Assembly: GCA_019059635.1 (NCBI GenBank)
Contig: JAGVRJ010000010.1
Location: 1,118,501 to 1,182,500 of the forward strand
Origin: Proales similis
Taxonomy: Eukaryota > Rotifera > Eurotatoria > Ploima > Proalidae
Length of the DNA: 64,000 nt
Reading direction: 5' to 3'
In this document: one piece after another, positions 1 to 13,303 of the stretch
Numbering within the stretch: position 1 is the stretch's first letter
Layout of the letters: every line of letters starts with the position of its first letter
Notes under the pieces: model-generated
The model's input: only the letters and a program-made list of their open reading frames with translations
Databases searched by the model: none
What the model was told of the DNA's origin: nothing
Program-made: the position numbers and the translations under genes

Positions 1-2728
1 AGCCAGCAACTGAAATTCAAGTCAAGTTGGCGTTTAGAGGTGGAGAGACAGTTGGTAGCTGGACTTACGCATTCTGAGTGCCGTAGCCCGTCGAGTCTAG
101 CGCGAATAAATCGTAGAGCTTGGCGCCGAGAACGATCAAGAGTGGGCCGCCGTAGCTGATAATGCTGAACTTGAGAATGGGCGAGCTCTCCAGCGCGAAT
201 ATGTACACGAGCATGATGTAGAGCTGGACGCCTTCCATAAGCATCCAGAAGAACGTGCAAAGGAAGAAGAAGTGAGAGACGGTGGCGATCACCGAGCAAG
301 CGACCTGAACGAAACGAGGAAGAGAGAGAGTAGGAGACAGAGTCAACGGTGAATCGATTCAATCGGCAACTTACTTCGACTTGGAGTGAACTCAACACGA
401 TGCCGGTGAGGAAAAAGACAAGGGAAAGGAAGAGGCAGGCGCACAGGTGCGAGGTGATTATCGTCAAGTCGCTAGTGGCCGAAATATCGCGGCGTTTGCG
501 CAGCTTTTTCAGGCTTTGGAATCCGAGCAGCGTCAGCAGAATTGAGACACATGAGATCGAGGAGCAGACTATTGTGATTATGGTCAAGGCGAGCCGATGC
601 TTCTCGTCCATCTGATTGTTGTTGAAGATTCATGAGTGACCGGTTGTGTTCGAGACAGATTCGAGTGGGCTACCTGTTCTTGCACTCCGTAGACGTCCAT
701 GAGGAGCGCAAAGTGAGTGAGATGAGTACACTCGCACACAGAGTGAGTCAGATTGCTGAAAGAGAGCGCGCATCCGTCGGTCGACCAGTTCGGCTTGAAG
801 TCTGTTGTTTGGTAGACGAGGAAGGCGCAAACTGGCTCGCCGGCCAGGCCCTGTCCAATCTCCGATTGCGTTCGCAGGTGCCTAAAGGTGATCGAGATTG
901 GCTGATGAGTCAAATCGATTCGAGTAGATTGGTCGTTGACTTTGATTGACACCAAATTCGAGTTTATAATTCGACCCAAGTACTGACTCTTCTCTCTAGT
1001 GCCGTTCTTGCTGTGCGAGCGAACGCGCCTAATTGAGTCGAGAGAGACAACCTGGCCACGGGTGTCACTGCTCTGTCGGTAGAACATTTGGCCCATGTTC
1101 TTAAACACTGCAAACAGAAACATCTGATCGACACTGGCCTCGCGAATCGGAATGACCGCCGACTCGGAGCTGAACTCGAGCGATGGGTCGCTCGGTAAAC
1201 GAACTGTGGAAAGCATGTCTTTGTTGGAGCTGACTTCGGCCACTTGACAAAGAACGGACGCTTTAGAGGCAAAGAGCTCAAACAGAGACAGAGGCAGTGC
1301 TTACCGATGTTGTCTTCAACATCCACAAACGGGCTGGACAGATAATTCGACAATTGTTCGGGCGTGAGGGCAGAAATCCGTTTGAAGCGGTCGGCTGCTT
1401 GGAATAGCACATCGTCCACAGAGTGAAGAAGCTTGGTGGCCGCACAGACGCGCTCCTCTTCTCTTAGGGAAGTCCACTTTTCTTGGTGGTCGATTGCTTG
1501 GCTTACTGAGTCTAGAACCACCTGGGAAGAGCAATCGATGAATATTTCAAGCATCAATCGCGCAAAGACATCGCGCCTTACTCGAGCCATGTTCCGGTCG
1601 AGGGCGTACTCGTTTTGGATGAAGGAGAGATTGCGAACGATGTCGACCAGTTCAATAACGGTCCTCTCTTGCAACGAATGCTCCAGGTCTTGCTCGAGCT
1701 CAGCAAGGTCCAGTTTGCGTGCAGACTTGAGAATTCGATCAGATTAGTTTCAGAGTCGTTTTACTCGGACAGAGGGCTTTACTGTTGAAAGCTCGCAAGT
1801 TGAATTGACGAATTTGAATGTCTTGTTTGGAAGACACTGGTAGAGGTTGTAGCCGTTGGCCTGTGCTGACATCAGAGTGCACGGAAGCTTAACAAACTCG
1901 TACAAACCGACCGAGACCACGTCGTCGTATTTGCATTCGGGCCTGATCTCCTTCTCAACGTCGATTCGTTCAATTAGACTCAACGGAATAGGCCGAGTAG
2001 TGTAAAACAGGGGAATCCAGTCAGTGTGACTTGGCTCTATCGTTTCTTCTTCAAGTCTCACTGCCTCTTCGTTGATCGTCCAAGCTTCTTTGTCCTCACT
2101 GAAAACTGAGATCGTTTGGTCGACTTTTTCGATCGGATCGGCCTTTGCCTCTGTTAGTCCTGCGGAAAATTCAGACAAGATTTAGTCAAATTCAGGTGTG
2201 ATCGAGTAGAATTTTGGCATGGAATGGGCGCCTACTTGGAATACAAGTGTAAATGACCTCGAGAATGTGAACGGTGTCTGGACAGGGTACACCGAACGTC
2301 TCTCGGTTGGCCTCGATCTCGCAAGAAGACTGAAAGTTGCATCTGAAAGGAAGAATGGTTTGAAAAAGACGAAGAAAGTAGAAAACTCGAGCAAAGTGAC
2401 CAACCGCCATTTGATGAGATCAAGCGCATTCTCGGCTGTGCATCCTTTTCGAAAGGGCCGATGCTCTTTGTTGCATGGCGTGATACTATAGCGGCCGTAG
2501 TAAGCGCGCTCTATTTGAATTTGGCCATTTATCTGCTCACAGCTTAGCTGCAGTGTTTCGTTCTCGCACGCCATTCGATTGAATGCGTTTTCTATTGAAT
2601 TGGACGCTCGATGAGTGGCTCTCGGCCGCGACAACAGAACAGAATCGCCTACCGTTCTGCAGCGATGAATAGGCCTGAATGGACAGGATTGCCAGGCTCA
2701 GGACCATGAATATACTCAAGGCATTCAT
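1..2728 (-). CDS. ADGRL: Latrophilin-type adhesion GPCR (5' part; 3' end beyond window)
   Basis: Cell-surface adhesion receptor. The start at 2728 opens a hydrophobic signal peptide (MNALSIFMVLSLAILSIQA). After a 60-nt intron comes a SUEL/galactose-binding lectin domain (about 2580-2230; ACENETLQLSC, YGR, later a CPDT motif). It is followed by a hormone-receptor-like Cys domain (about 1960-1770) and a GAIN domain (about 1680-660). The GPS motif lies near 690-780 (W, GCALSF, CECTHLTHFALLMD) with cleavage expected between HL and T. Helices TM1 and TM2 lie at 615-390 and TM3-TM4 at 330-65 (FFWMLMEGVQLYIMLV). TM5-TM7 and the cytoplasmic tail are off the left edge. The order lectin, HRM, GAIN, GPS, 7TM without an olfactomedin domain is that of invertebrate latrophilins (CIRL/LAT-1). 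Exons are joined by inference. The 5 kb upstream is gene-free. Confidence 0.9.
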
Positions 2729-3974
2729 TTTGTATCGAATTAAGACTGAAAGAAAGTGAACGGCGACAATTAGAGAGAAGAAACGCTCGAGTGTGTGCGT
2801 GTGTCCTGATTTACCTTGGCAGCTCACTTGTTTGTGTGTGTGCTAATCGATTGTACAAATTTCTTGGGGTATTGTTACACGCTTTTCGCCTTTGAACTGC
2901 TCAATGAGCTCATCTAGAGTAACGAGAACGGCATGAAATTTTAATTGCTGCCAAGCCAGATCAGAGAGAGAGAAGTAAAGAAAACAACGGGCGTGTGCGC
3001 ACTCACAAAGTCGAGTTGTGTAAGAGGGGACCGAAGAGAGGCAGAAGGAGAAAACGAGGAAAGAAAGAGCAGAGCGAATTGAAAAAAAAAATCGATCGCA
3101 AAGGTCACCAGGCGCTGTTTGCTGAGCTCAGCGGACCGATTGAAGCGTGTAAATATTTGACCAACTCGACGTAAAGAAAGCGGCGGCAGGATGCACACCA
3201 ACTCGCGTCTCAGTCAAAAGAAGAGTGCGCGCCTCGACTGGTCTAGTTTTGGCTCACATCATGCAAACAATTAATTGGGCGCAAAGATAATGGCCTGCGC
3301 GCGCGCTCACATCTCGCCCGCCTTGTGTGCGTGTTTGTTTGCTAGTTTGTGCCTGATTCGATTTTTTATTACGTCTGTGCTCGTCGTGTGCTTGTTACGG
3401 TGATCGTTGTAGTAGTGGTGGTGGCGGCGGCGGCGGCGCTTCGTTTAGAGAATCGTTTGAATGTTAATTAGACGACTCTTGTCGATTGACCGATAAACAC
3501 AAGCGCGCACCCTCTAACTGGCCCCGCTGACGCACAAAGTTTCTTTCTCTCTTCTCTTTTTCTTTTTTGTTGTTGTTGTGCTTGCCTGCCTCGCCTTGTT
3601 TACTGCCTTTTCTAATTGAATTTTCAATTCAACGCGCGCGGCTCTGGCTCTATGAAAGCGTCTAATTGACGTGTGTCTTCTTGTTCTTATCTGGTCGACG
3701 CGCTCTGCGCCGAAAAGAGAAATGTAGCGACGCACAAACAAGCTCCTCCTCGTCGTCCAAATAGCGCCGTGCAGTGATGGAGGCGGGCGACCACCAGATG
3801 AAGCAGAAGAAGAAGAAGAAGAAGAAAAAGGAGAAGGCTGAGCGTAGGAAGAGCTTGTTTGGATGGCAAGCAGCAAGAACTTCCTTCCGCTTATTCAACC
3901 GGGCCCCGGAAGCACGTGTGTAGCCATGACGATGATCTGATTGAATAGCAATCGCGCCCCAATGGGATTGGCTT

Positions 3975-3997
3975 TGTGTGTGTGTGTGTGTGTGTGC
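3975..3997. repeat. TG dinucleotide microsatellite
   Basis: An uninterrupted run of about ten TG units in the gene-poor flank. A similar but interrupted TG tract lies at about 22460-22490 just upstream of the TTC41-like gene. Confidence 0.9.
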
Positions 3998-5853
3998 CGG
4001 GCACAGATTGGCGGCGAGTGGGGTGGTGGTCACGACTCTAAGCGTGGGAGCAGGAGGCGGTTCAAATTGGCCTTTCACACGAATAGGCTGCGAGTTTCGA
4101 CACAAACCAGATATTGCAATTTAAATTAATGAGGCGCGATCAGAGAGTCTGTTCTGGGCCCAAGCGAGCATGAAACGAGCACTTTGCAGACGCTCACGTT
4201 GCCGTCCGTGCTCTCGGCTCACGATTGTTTGCTGCGGCCGCCACCGCCGGCTTGACCGCTCCGCCCTGCAAACCAGCACACTACTGAGCAGACAACAATT
4301 GTGAGAACAGGCGATCAGATCTTATCTACTAATGCAGACCGGCTCGGTCAGAGCGAAACAAGAAAAAGTATCAAAAAGGCGATCGCATTGCGTCGGGGAC
4401 TGATTTATAGCGGCCAGGGGCTGTTTTGATTGACTGAAATGGAGCACTTGTTCGTCGGCGGCGTCGGCGATGACTTGAAGTGAATGCAAGCGTTATGATG
4501 ATCGAATTATCTTAATTTGGCCGAGGCCATTTCAAGGCTACACTTAAAAGTGGTGCGAACAAAGAACAGAGAAGCCGGTGGCCGCACGGGGCCAACTTGC
4601 CGCTAATTAAATTGCTGCTCAGTTGAGCAGCGTCAGAGAGAGAGACGAGCACTACTGCGAATGCCACTGGTGGGAAAGGCAGCTCAATGGCGTCAAGGAA
4701 GCCGGCCAGATGTGGTCGTGTACAGGACGCTTGTTTATTTAAGCGAGATTCTAATTAAGTTTGAAATGAATACTGTTTACTTGGCGCTTAATGAAATGGC
4801 TGGCTGTCTCACTGCTCAAACGTAAACAACAAAAAGAGGCGATGAGAATGATAAGGGTTGATGGGCTTTCAGCACAGGAGCTGCTTTAAAAAGGTCATAA
4901 ATCATTCATTGACTGCCCGAGTCTGTTCTGCACAATGCATGTGGTCGACAGAAGCAACACCTAGTGCGGCTCAACACGCCAACCAAGAACCCATAAACCG
5001 ACACACAAAAGGACCCGCTAGCCAGGCCTGTTGTTCTTTCTCACTGCGGGTCGAAGGTGAGCCGAGCATCATTCCTCAACAAAAGTGACTCGATTGCGCC
5101 CTCCTTTCTCTCTCTCTCTCTCTGCCACACACAGAACATACACTGACTGGCTCTGTGGCGCGCCACTTGGCTTCTCACCCGCCAAGCTTGGTTGTTATAT
5201 GGCTCCAGTTGTTCGCTGGTCGCTCACTAGTCTAATGAAGCCCTGTGCTTCTAATCGGCGTTGATTGCATATGGCCAGTAGTAGTAGTAGTATTGCTAGT
5301 AGTATTAGGAGTAGCAGCAGCGGCAGTAAATTGAAATCTTGTCGGATGACACCGCTCTTGACGGCTCTTGGGCCTAAATTAATCGAAATGAGGTTGCCGC
5401 TTGTTACGTAGAATAATTGAATGAGGAGTGAATCAAGTGAGAGCGAGCCGAACAAACGAAGTGTTATTGTTTTTGAAGTGCAAAGCGGGCGGCGGCCAAT
5501 CGCTCGAGATTAAGAGCCGAGTCGGGTGCAGAGGGCAGAGTACTTGATTTTTTTTTCTCTCTCTTTTAATGAATACTTCCCTTCTCTAGTCGGCAGGTCG
5601 CTTATGCAACTCTAGCACGGTCGCGACCGAGTCAGGTGGGTGACCGTTCTCGTCGATCTGCTCTGCTCCGACCGTCGCTCGAATGACATTTTATGCAGCA
5701 AGTGTTATTTTGGCCTCATCAACCGGCTCGTTCGGGTCAATATTTAAATGTTACTCTTGGCCTCATCCAAAACGCATCGATTGAATCCGCGTTCTTAATG
5801 AATGTTAATTAAAATATATACATATAAAGGATGGAGAAAAAAATAGAGAATGA

Positions 5854-5866
5854 GGGGGGGGGGGGG
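5854..5866. repeat. G homopolymer (13 nt)
   Basis: Thirteen consecutive G. A second G run (12 nt) is at 6887-6898, 1 kb away in the same gene-poor flank. Both lengths are prone to sequencing error. Confidence 0.9.
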
Positions 5867-8041
5867 AAATCAGGGTTAGTGAGTGGCCAGTCAATATTTG
5901 AGACGCTCGATTGGGCAGCAGCTCAAGAGGCCTCGTATTTCTGACAACCGCACGATCTCGCTTTCATTTCCTGCTCGTGAACATGAGTAAAATTGATCAG
6001 GCTGGGCAAGCGACCGAGACGAACATCTTCTGGCCGACTGGCTTGCCTGTCTGTCTGAATGAATGCTGGCGGTGATAGGCTGAGAGTGTAGCAAAATGAA
6101 AAGAATAGAAATGAGCGCCAGAATCACCATTCGCCGATATTGGCCGCGTGTCGTTCACACGTCCGTTGATTAATCTCAAGATAAACAACGCCGCTTAAGG
6201 CACAGCACCGTGCACGAATTCGCGTTGATTGAGATTAACCTTTTGGCCAGAAGCCGATCACGTCCTGGCTCGCTCGACAGATTGATCGCCGAGGCCGGGC
6301 CAGAGAGAACGAGAAATATGGCGTAAAACTGAGGCCGACCAAAGCGCGGCCGACACACGCGGGCCTTGCCTCTATCACCGCCTCCTGATCTGTTACTCGT
6401 CTAATTGCACATACCTGGCAAGGACGACAAACACACATACTCGCTCACTCACACACATGTTGGATTGCTCTCTGACCAGTTCGCGCGGCCACTGAGCAAA
6501 TAAGCACCGACGAATGCTGATAGCGAACAAGTTCTCCCACACACGCCGAGTCCGAACGGGACGATCAATTTTGATAAGAATCGTCAAGAGGGTGAAGCAC
6601 AAAGAAGAAACTTCATCGATTGGCTTGTACTTGCTTTTGTTGTTGTCGAGTAGAGAAACATGTCGCACTTGAGAGGCCAAAAGATAGAATAGAGAAGGTA
6701 GAGTCAAGCGAGTTCAATGGGCCCATCTCTCCGCCCCATTCAGTCTCAAGCTGATGGTCAAATTGAATGCAAAACGCGAAAAAAAATCGAATAATTTTAG
6801 AGACACAAACAAATAAGAAAAACGATTCCCGACTCTTGCCCAGACAGGTGCACTGGCCGAGCGAGAATCAGAGAGTGTGTGTTTGTGGGGGGGGGGGGTG
6901 GTGAACGCGCTCTGGTCGCTTTGGACCGATTTATTCGGCCCGTCCGTCAATGTGCAGCGTCTAGTTCAACATGGCAGTTTAATTAATGCCCTCAAATAGA
7001 ATATTTGAAAGAACAACAAAAATGCATTCTCATTGATTGTTTGTTTATCTCGGGCTAATTAATCGGCATTTGCGAGCAATATCACGCAAACCAGCCCGAA
7101 GAAAACAATGACAGCGTCGAATGCAGATCGAGCTGTTGCTTCAGTCACAATCAGAAAACAAATAGAACGCAGCTTGAAGCTCAACAGGCTGCCGCCCGGC
7201 TGCTAAACTGCCCGGTGACAATTTTGCTGATGTGACCTAAATGCTGCAGCAATCAAACATCTGCGAGCATACAGGCACGCATGCGCTCGCCTAATTGTAA
7301 CAAGAAAGCCGAAAATAAATAAAAAAAAATGTTCACGTGAATAGTTGTCAAGTTCAAACGGCAACCAGTAGAGCGAGCACGAAGAAACAAGAGGCCGAGA
7401 AGAGGAAGAGAGTTGGACAGAGGGCACTTAAGAAGGCTCAACTGATTACTTTGTCACAAAACAACAGCGTGCTCGCAGCCAGCAGGCGAGTGACTAATTT
7501 GCGCGCATCATCTCTGATCAAGCGCAGTAGTAGGCAGGCGGACGGGTTGGCCAGCAATCAGGCGCCGAGTAGACGAATCGCCTAAGACGAAAAATGAAGA
7601 GCTCAAGCGGTAAGCGCTGAACTTTTCAAGCTCATTAGAAGGCAAAAGCTCTATTTAAAACAAAAAATGAAATTTACATCTAAATAGGACGCAGGCAGCT
7701 GATCGGATTGAAACGCGAAGAAATTAGCGCGCGCACTCAACTAATCCGACTGCGCAAATCCAAATCTGAATTGAGTCGGCCGTGCTCGTCGTTGGTCATT
7801 ATTCAATAGCCAAATCTCATTCCCGCTCTCTCTCTCTCTGCTTTTCTCGCCCTCATTCCCGCTTTTACTATCTTGGTCACTTTTCTTGGCTAAAACTATT
7901 TCGCTGGCCCCGTTTCTGTTTATTCTCCTCTCGGCGCCCTGATGAGTATTGATCGGCTCGCTCTGTATTTTAGATATGGCGCTTCTGCCCGGCCGTCCCT
8001 GAGCCCATTTGATGCCGAGCGTGGCCGTTTGATCATTTATT

Positions 8042-10775
8042 TCATTTTTTGAAAAAATTCGAGCCTTTCTTGAAGGTTTTCGAGATATTGCCGGCCGATC
8101 GTCGCAAGGCCTTCCGCTCCAAATGGTGCTCTTTGGCTTTTCGTTCGGCCTCTTTGGCCGAGCGCGATTTTTGCTTGACAAACGTTACTTGACGATTGCC
8201 GAACTGATCCGAGTTGGTCAGCATTTTCTCGTTGTGTCCGTCGTGCTCTTTGGACAAATGCTTGAGGCGACTTGCCAGCGAGAGCTTTTTGAGCTTCTCG
8301 CCTTTGAGCAGTTTGTTTGCGCTTTGACTGGCAGCGTCTTTAGAGTAGAACTCCATGCCTTGCTTGAGCTCGTAGAACTTTGGCTCTTTGTGAACGGCGT
8401 TGCGTTGTTGAGCCTTCTTCTCCTTTTGAACTTGTCTGTATTGATCTCTCATGGTTTGTCTCAGCTCGGGCTCGTCGTCCGAGCTGCTGCTGCTCTCTTT
8501 TCCATCCACACTTCTCTCGCTTGCGCTCTCATCGCCCGATTCCATTTGCTCATCGGACTGTGCCTTTTGTTTTAAACCGAAACTGTTCATACAATCTCAA
8601 ACTGCTCAGGATCGATGAGGCCGCCTACTTTCTTTGATTTCTTCAGTCTCTTCTCGTTCACCTTCTGCACGACCGGATTGAGGAGACGGAACTCTTCGCT
8701 GTTCGGATCAATCTGGTAATTAGGATCGCTAAAGAGCTGAGCGAAGCGGCTGTCCTCCAGCATACTGCTCGCATTCTTAAAAGCAAAGGAAAATCAACGA
8801 AAACTGTCGAACGAGGCGACCAGAAGTCGAGCAGGAACCTTCTTTTTAGTTTTGGGCTCATTCTGCTCTTCGATGAGACGTTCGGCCAGAGCTCGGTTGA
8901 CGCTGGGCAGCTTGTTCTCGAGCTTGACACGGTTCTCTCGTTCCGAGTCGAGTTTCTCTTTGATTTTGCGCCGCTTGAACTCTTCAAAATTGAACGGCTC
9001 GTTTATCAGCTTGGCCTTCTTGTACAGGCGAATGTCAATGAAGTAGCCGTGCATGTAAGCGCGAAGCACATTGCTGCCGATCAGATTGTCCAGACCGATG
9101 GCCTCGAGCTCTTCGCGGGTCACGAACTTGTAATCGTCGTAGACTAGGCAAGCAAATGAGACTCGCATTCAAATTAAGTGCCTCTGGCTTATTACCGTTC
9201 GCGTTCGGATCGGCTTCAAGCTCTTCGGTTAGATTGTCCAAGAACGAGCACCATTTGGGCGCCGGTCCCAGTGACTTGGATTTTCTTTATCAGTTTTCTA
9301 TTGGCCATTTTAAACGCCTTACGAGTCGACTTACAGGAATGTAGTAGACAAGGATTTTGGGCGCCTCATTGGCCATCATGATCATTCCGCTGTTGGGCAC
9401 TACGCAAATGTTGTTCAGACTTGTTCCGGGCTCGACTGAGGTGTACGGCTTTCCCTAAAGTGCGCGTGCTTTCAACTCCTTGTCATGTTCTGGTGGCCAT
9501 TTTCACTTACCGTGTGACGATTCCAGATTTTACAGACTCGCTTGTCGATGGACATGACATTGTCCGAGTCCATGTGCCACTTGATGTCTTTGATGGGCAG
9601 TTCGTACCGGTGATCTTTGACCAGCAGAGGTCGATTGGACCTGATATCGTAGAGAAGAATCTGTCGGCAAAAGGTTGAACTGAAGGGCTCTGGTTGAGTG
9701 TTAAAGGGTTGTTACGTGGCCACTAGAGGTTCCCACCGCCAGGTTGAGTCCGTCGCGGTATTTGAGCGCCGTCACAGCGCACTTGCCCTGAGAGGAGCCG
9801 ACCTCGTCGCAAAGGGCGTCTGCGCCGCAGTTCAGCAGACCGACTTGCTTGGGCGCCCTCGGATCCCAACACTCGACGATTCCGTCCGAGTTGCCGCATG
9901 TAAAAAGCTCATGGGCCGGGTTGAACTCGCAGCAGTTGTTCTCGGTGCTGGCCACCGAGTTGAGCGTTGACTTGAATGTGCCCACTTCACAGTTGAATCG
10001 AAAGATCTCGTTCCTTTAGTCAAATCATTTGGACATGAACCAAGGCTTCAAGGCCACGCTAATTACCCGACACCGACAAAGTAAAAGTCACACGACGAGT
10101 ATTGGTAGTCAAAGTCGCGGCCAAACTTCGGAATTCGAATTTTGTAGTACTTGCCGTACTGGGCATGAAATTCAACGTAGCGATCGTTGTGAAGAAATGC
10201 GAGCTAAACAGGGCGCCAGATGAAACCAGAGTTTCTCAAACAATCCAAAGGAAAAGGCCGTCTCACTTTTGAGTAGTCGTCGGACAGGATCTTGAACTTG
10301 ACGCATTCAGAGTCGAAGCAGCGTTCAAATTTAATCGAATACTGAGTGACGTCAAAGCACTTGACTCGCGGCTTGTAGACACCTTAACCGAATGTTTGAG
10401 TCATTTTCTACACGTTGTCTTCGAGAGTGTGAGCAACCTGTGGCGAATATGAATTGACCGTCGGGCGACATTTGAACATTCGAGCTCACTGCGGGCATGT
10501 CAAAGTCCTGGATGAGCTCAATTCGATCGCTGAGTTCTATGAAAATCGGGTCCAGTCAGCAAAGGAGTCCCACAACTAGAGCAATTTCGTCTACCTGGAT
10601 CCTTTTTCAGCATTTTTTTCTTCTTGCGTTCGCTAATCCACTAAAAAAGGCAACGTTTAGAGGTGACTTAGAAACAGCCAAGCGAGCAATCAGGAATTGC
10701 GACACTTGCCTCAGGCAGCGACTTTCCTGCGCTGAAGTTGTAGATTTTAACATTGTTGGGCGAAATTACTTTCAT
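8042..10775 (-). CDS. NOL10: Nucleolar protein 10 (WD40 ribosome-biogenesis factor)
   Basis: NOL10/Enp2 acts in the nucleolus in small-subunit ribosome assembly. The start at 10775 gives MKVISPNNVKIYNFSAGKSL, matching the family N-terminus. WD40-type exons follow (GVYKPRVKCFDVTQYSIKFE region about 10390-10300; the GNSDGIVECWDPRAP repeat near 9880). Next is the diagnostic NOL10 block (YDDYKFVTREELEAIGLDN, then LRAYMHGYFIDIRLYKKAKL) at about 9150-9010, then ASSMLEDSRFAQLF and EEFRLLNPV at 8770-8680. The basic C-terminus (KALRRSAGN, KKGSNFFKK) ends at a TGA at 8042-8044. The AATAAA on the same strand begins 2 nt after the stop. The reading frame between EQFEI and SDEQMES is kept only if 8558-8592 is removed as a 35-nt intron (see findings). 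Confidence 0.93.
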
Positions 10776-10960
10776 GTTCAGATGGACAAATGAAGCAGGC
10801 ACATGGGTTTTGACTCGTTTTTCTTTTTTTTTTTTATTTCATAATTTACATTCGAGCGCGCCATATGCGCCAATTGCAAACTTAGATTCGCATTTCGGAC
10901 CTGCGCAGATCTCATGAAACGAAGAAGAGAAAAGGAAGATGCCCGAGCTCCTTGACCGTT

Positions 10961-11822
<862 letters not shown>

Positions 11823-11826
11823 TTAT

Positions 11827-11840
11827 TGATCACGTGATCA
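11827..11840. promoter_or_regulatory. 14-bp perfect palindrome with a CACGTG E-box just upstream of FDX2
   Basis: TGATCACGTGATCA is its own reverse complement and contains the CACGTG core bound by bHLH-zip factors (USF, MITF/TFE, MAX). It lies 5 bp before the proposed FDX2 start codon, so it is in the promoter or the 5' UTR. Confidence 0.5.
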
Positions 11841-12165
11841 TCTAAATGCTGAAGCATTCGCGTTTGTTGAGAAAAGTTTGTCTTCTTCTTGCCTCTTCCT
11901 TTGCAATGCACCAGCGTGTATCTGGACACTTACCAAAAGAAGAGAGGTTCTATTTTTAACAGAAAAAAAAGAAGAATCTAGCTTTCGTGCTCGCTTGAGT
12001 TTAGGTGTTTATTCCGAATTTAAAAGGAAATAATAGAGGCCAAGAAAAAGAGAAGCAGAAGAAAGAGAGACAGAGACACATAGAAAAGTGGCAAGTAAGA
12101 AGAGGAAAATCTGAGTTTGTTATCATCTTTCGAAAGAATATACTTGGCGGCGATTTCACTTCACT

Positions 12166-13303
12166 TTATTGGTCAAAGTCGTCGTCGTTCTGGGAGAGCA
12201 GAAAGTTGGCGGCCAGATTCTCATTTTTCTCACAAGCAAAGTAGGCCTGGATGCACATGGCCTCCGGAAAGCCGAGAGCTTTGAGCTGGCAATTCCTTTA
12301 AGATGCCGATTGGCTTCGAAAGAGGGGAAGGCGGTGGACTTACCCGATCGATCGCTTCCCTTTCTTGCTGTGTGACAGTGATGTAGCCGGAGCCTTGGTT
12401 ATTGCCTCCCCCAGCGGACGGAGTGCTCGGGGCAGTCTCGGTCTCGGAGCCGGACTCGCCCTCCAACGGCTCGTTGAGCATGTTGTAGAACTCGGACTGG
12501 TGCTCGTTGATCAGCTGAAGAAGCTGGGGATTCGACTGCGCCAGCTGCTGAAGCAGTGGTGCGAGAAGAGACGGGTTTTGCTGGAGCAAGGCGCGCATTT
12601 GCGCAAACTGAGGCTGGTTTCTCAAGAACGAGAGAGGATCGCCGCCCTGCTCGTCGGGACGTGACTCGTCTCCGCTCGTCTCTTCGCCTCCTTCGCCGCC
12701 TGCTTGCTCGGCCATTTCGTCAATGTTGGGAATGCTGCCTGACAAGAGATATTCGACCGCTCGATCGGGATTATTGAAACTTGCCCTCATTGCGGCTTCG
12801 ATTTGAGCGCGCGGGTAGCCCATGTTCATCATTTCCTGAACAGATCGCTCGTACTCATCGCCGACCACGAGACTGCCTTCTGCGCTGCCCGAGCGGCTTG
12901 TTTCGCTCGCTTGTGTCGGTACTGCAGCTGGCTGGACTGTTGCCGCCGCCGGCTGCTCGGCCGGTCTGGACTGTGCTACTTGTTCAGTAGCGGCCGGTGC
13001 TGGCTGGCTCGGTGCAGCAGGGGCAGGCTGTGAAGCTTCGGCTGGTTTACTGGCCTGCGTGGATGAACCGGTTTTTGGCTTTGTGGCAAAGCAGACGATG
13101 CTGCTCGACTCGGTGATGTTGTACTCGCCGACAGTTTTGCCGTCCTCGAGTACTTTGCCGAGCAGAATGAGCTTCTGATTGGCCACTTGATAGTCGTCGC
13201 CCTTCTCGTTGAAGATTTTCTCTTTCACTTCCTTGATGCTGTCGGTCGCATTTATGTCGATCTTGAAGGTCTGGTTGCTAAGCGTCTTGAAGGTTACCAA
13301 CAT
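12166..13303 (-). CDS. RAD23: UV excision repair protein RAD23
   Basis: Proteasome shuttle factor that also stabilises XPC in nucleotide-excision repair. It has an N-terminal ubiquitin-like domain (residues 1-76, [32 protein letters not shown]). A Pro/Ala/Gln linker follows, then UBA1 (about 145-190, [27 protein letters not shown]), the XPC-binding STI1-like region (about 225-285, [20 protein letters not shown]) and UBA2. UBA2 is completed by splicing EREAIDR to [20 protein letters not shown] across a short intron at about 12345-12290; reading through instead gives a non-homologous tail. The protein ends NDDDFDQ with TAA at 12166-12168. AATAAA on this strand is at 12008-12013. It is divergent from WDR82, with 727 bp between the start codons. 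Confidence 0.96.

Larger units (their letters stand above)
2729..8041. other. Gene-poor flank upstream of the latrophilin gene
   Basis: About 5.3 kb without a convincing gene. The open frames here are low-complexity (runs of S, R, K or L from AGA/CTC/TTC-rich DNA) and match no family I know. The stretch holds many TTAATTAA/TAATTA-like AT motifs, purine-pyrimidine tracts, a TG microsatellite near 3976, TAG/AGC trinucleotides near 5280-5330, and two G homopolymers (5854-5866 and 6887-6898). It is the 5' flank of the latrophilin gene and the 3' flank of NOL10, so long 5' UTR exons, enhancers or non-coding RNAs are possible. None can be shown from sequence alone. Confidence 0.6.

Noticed and set aside
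3514..4129. Several open frames of 60-147 codons on both strands
   Set aside because: They consist of S, F, K or L runs made by AGA/TTC and TG repeats, overlap each other on both strands and match no family.
4858..7600. Scattered frames of 60-104 codons
   Set aside because: No domain, no conserved motif, no linked exons with matching phase; typical random frames in GC-balanced DNA.
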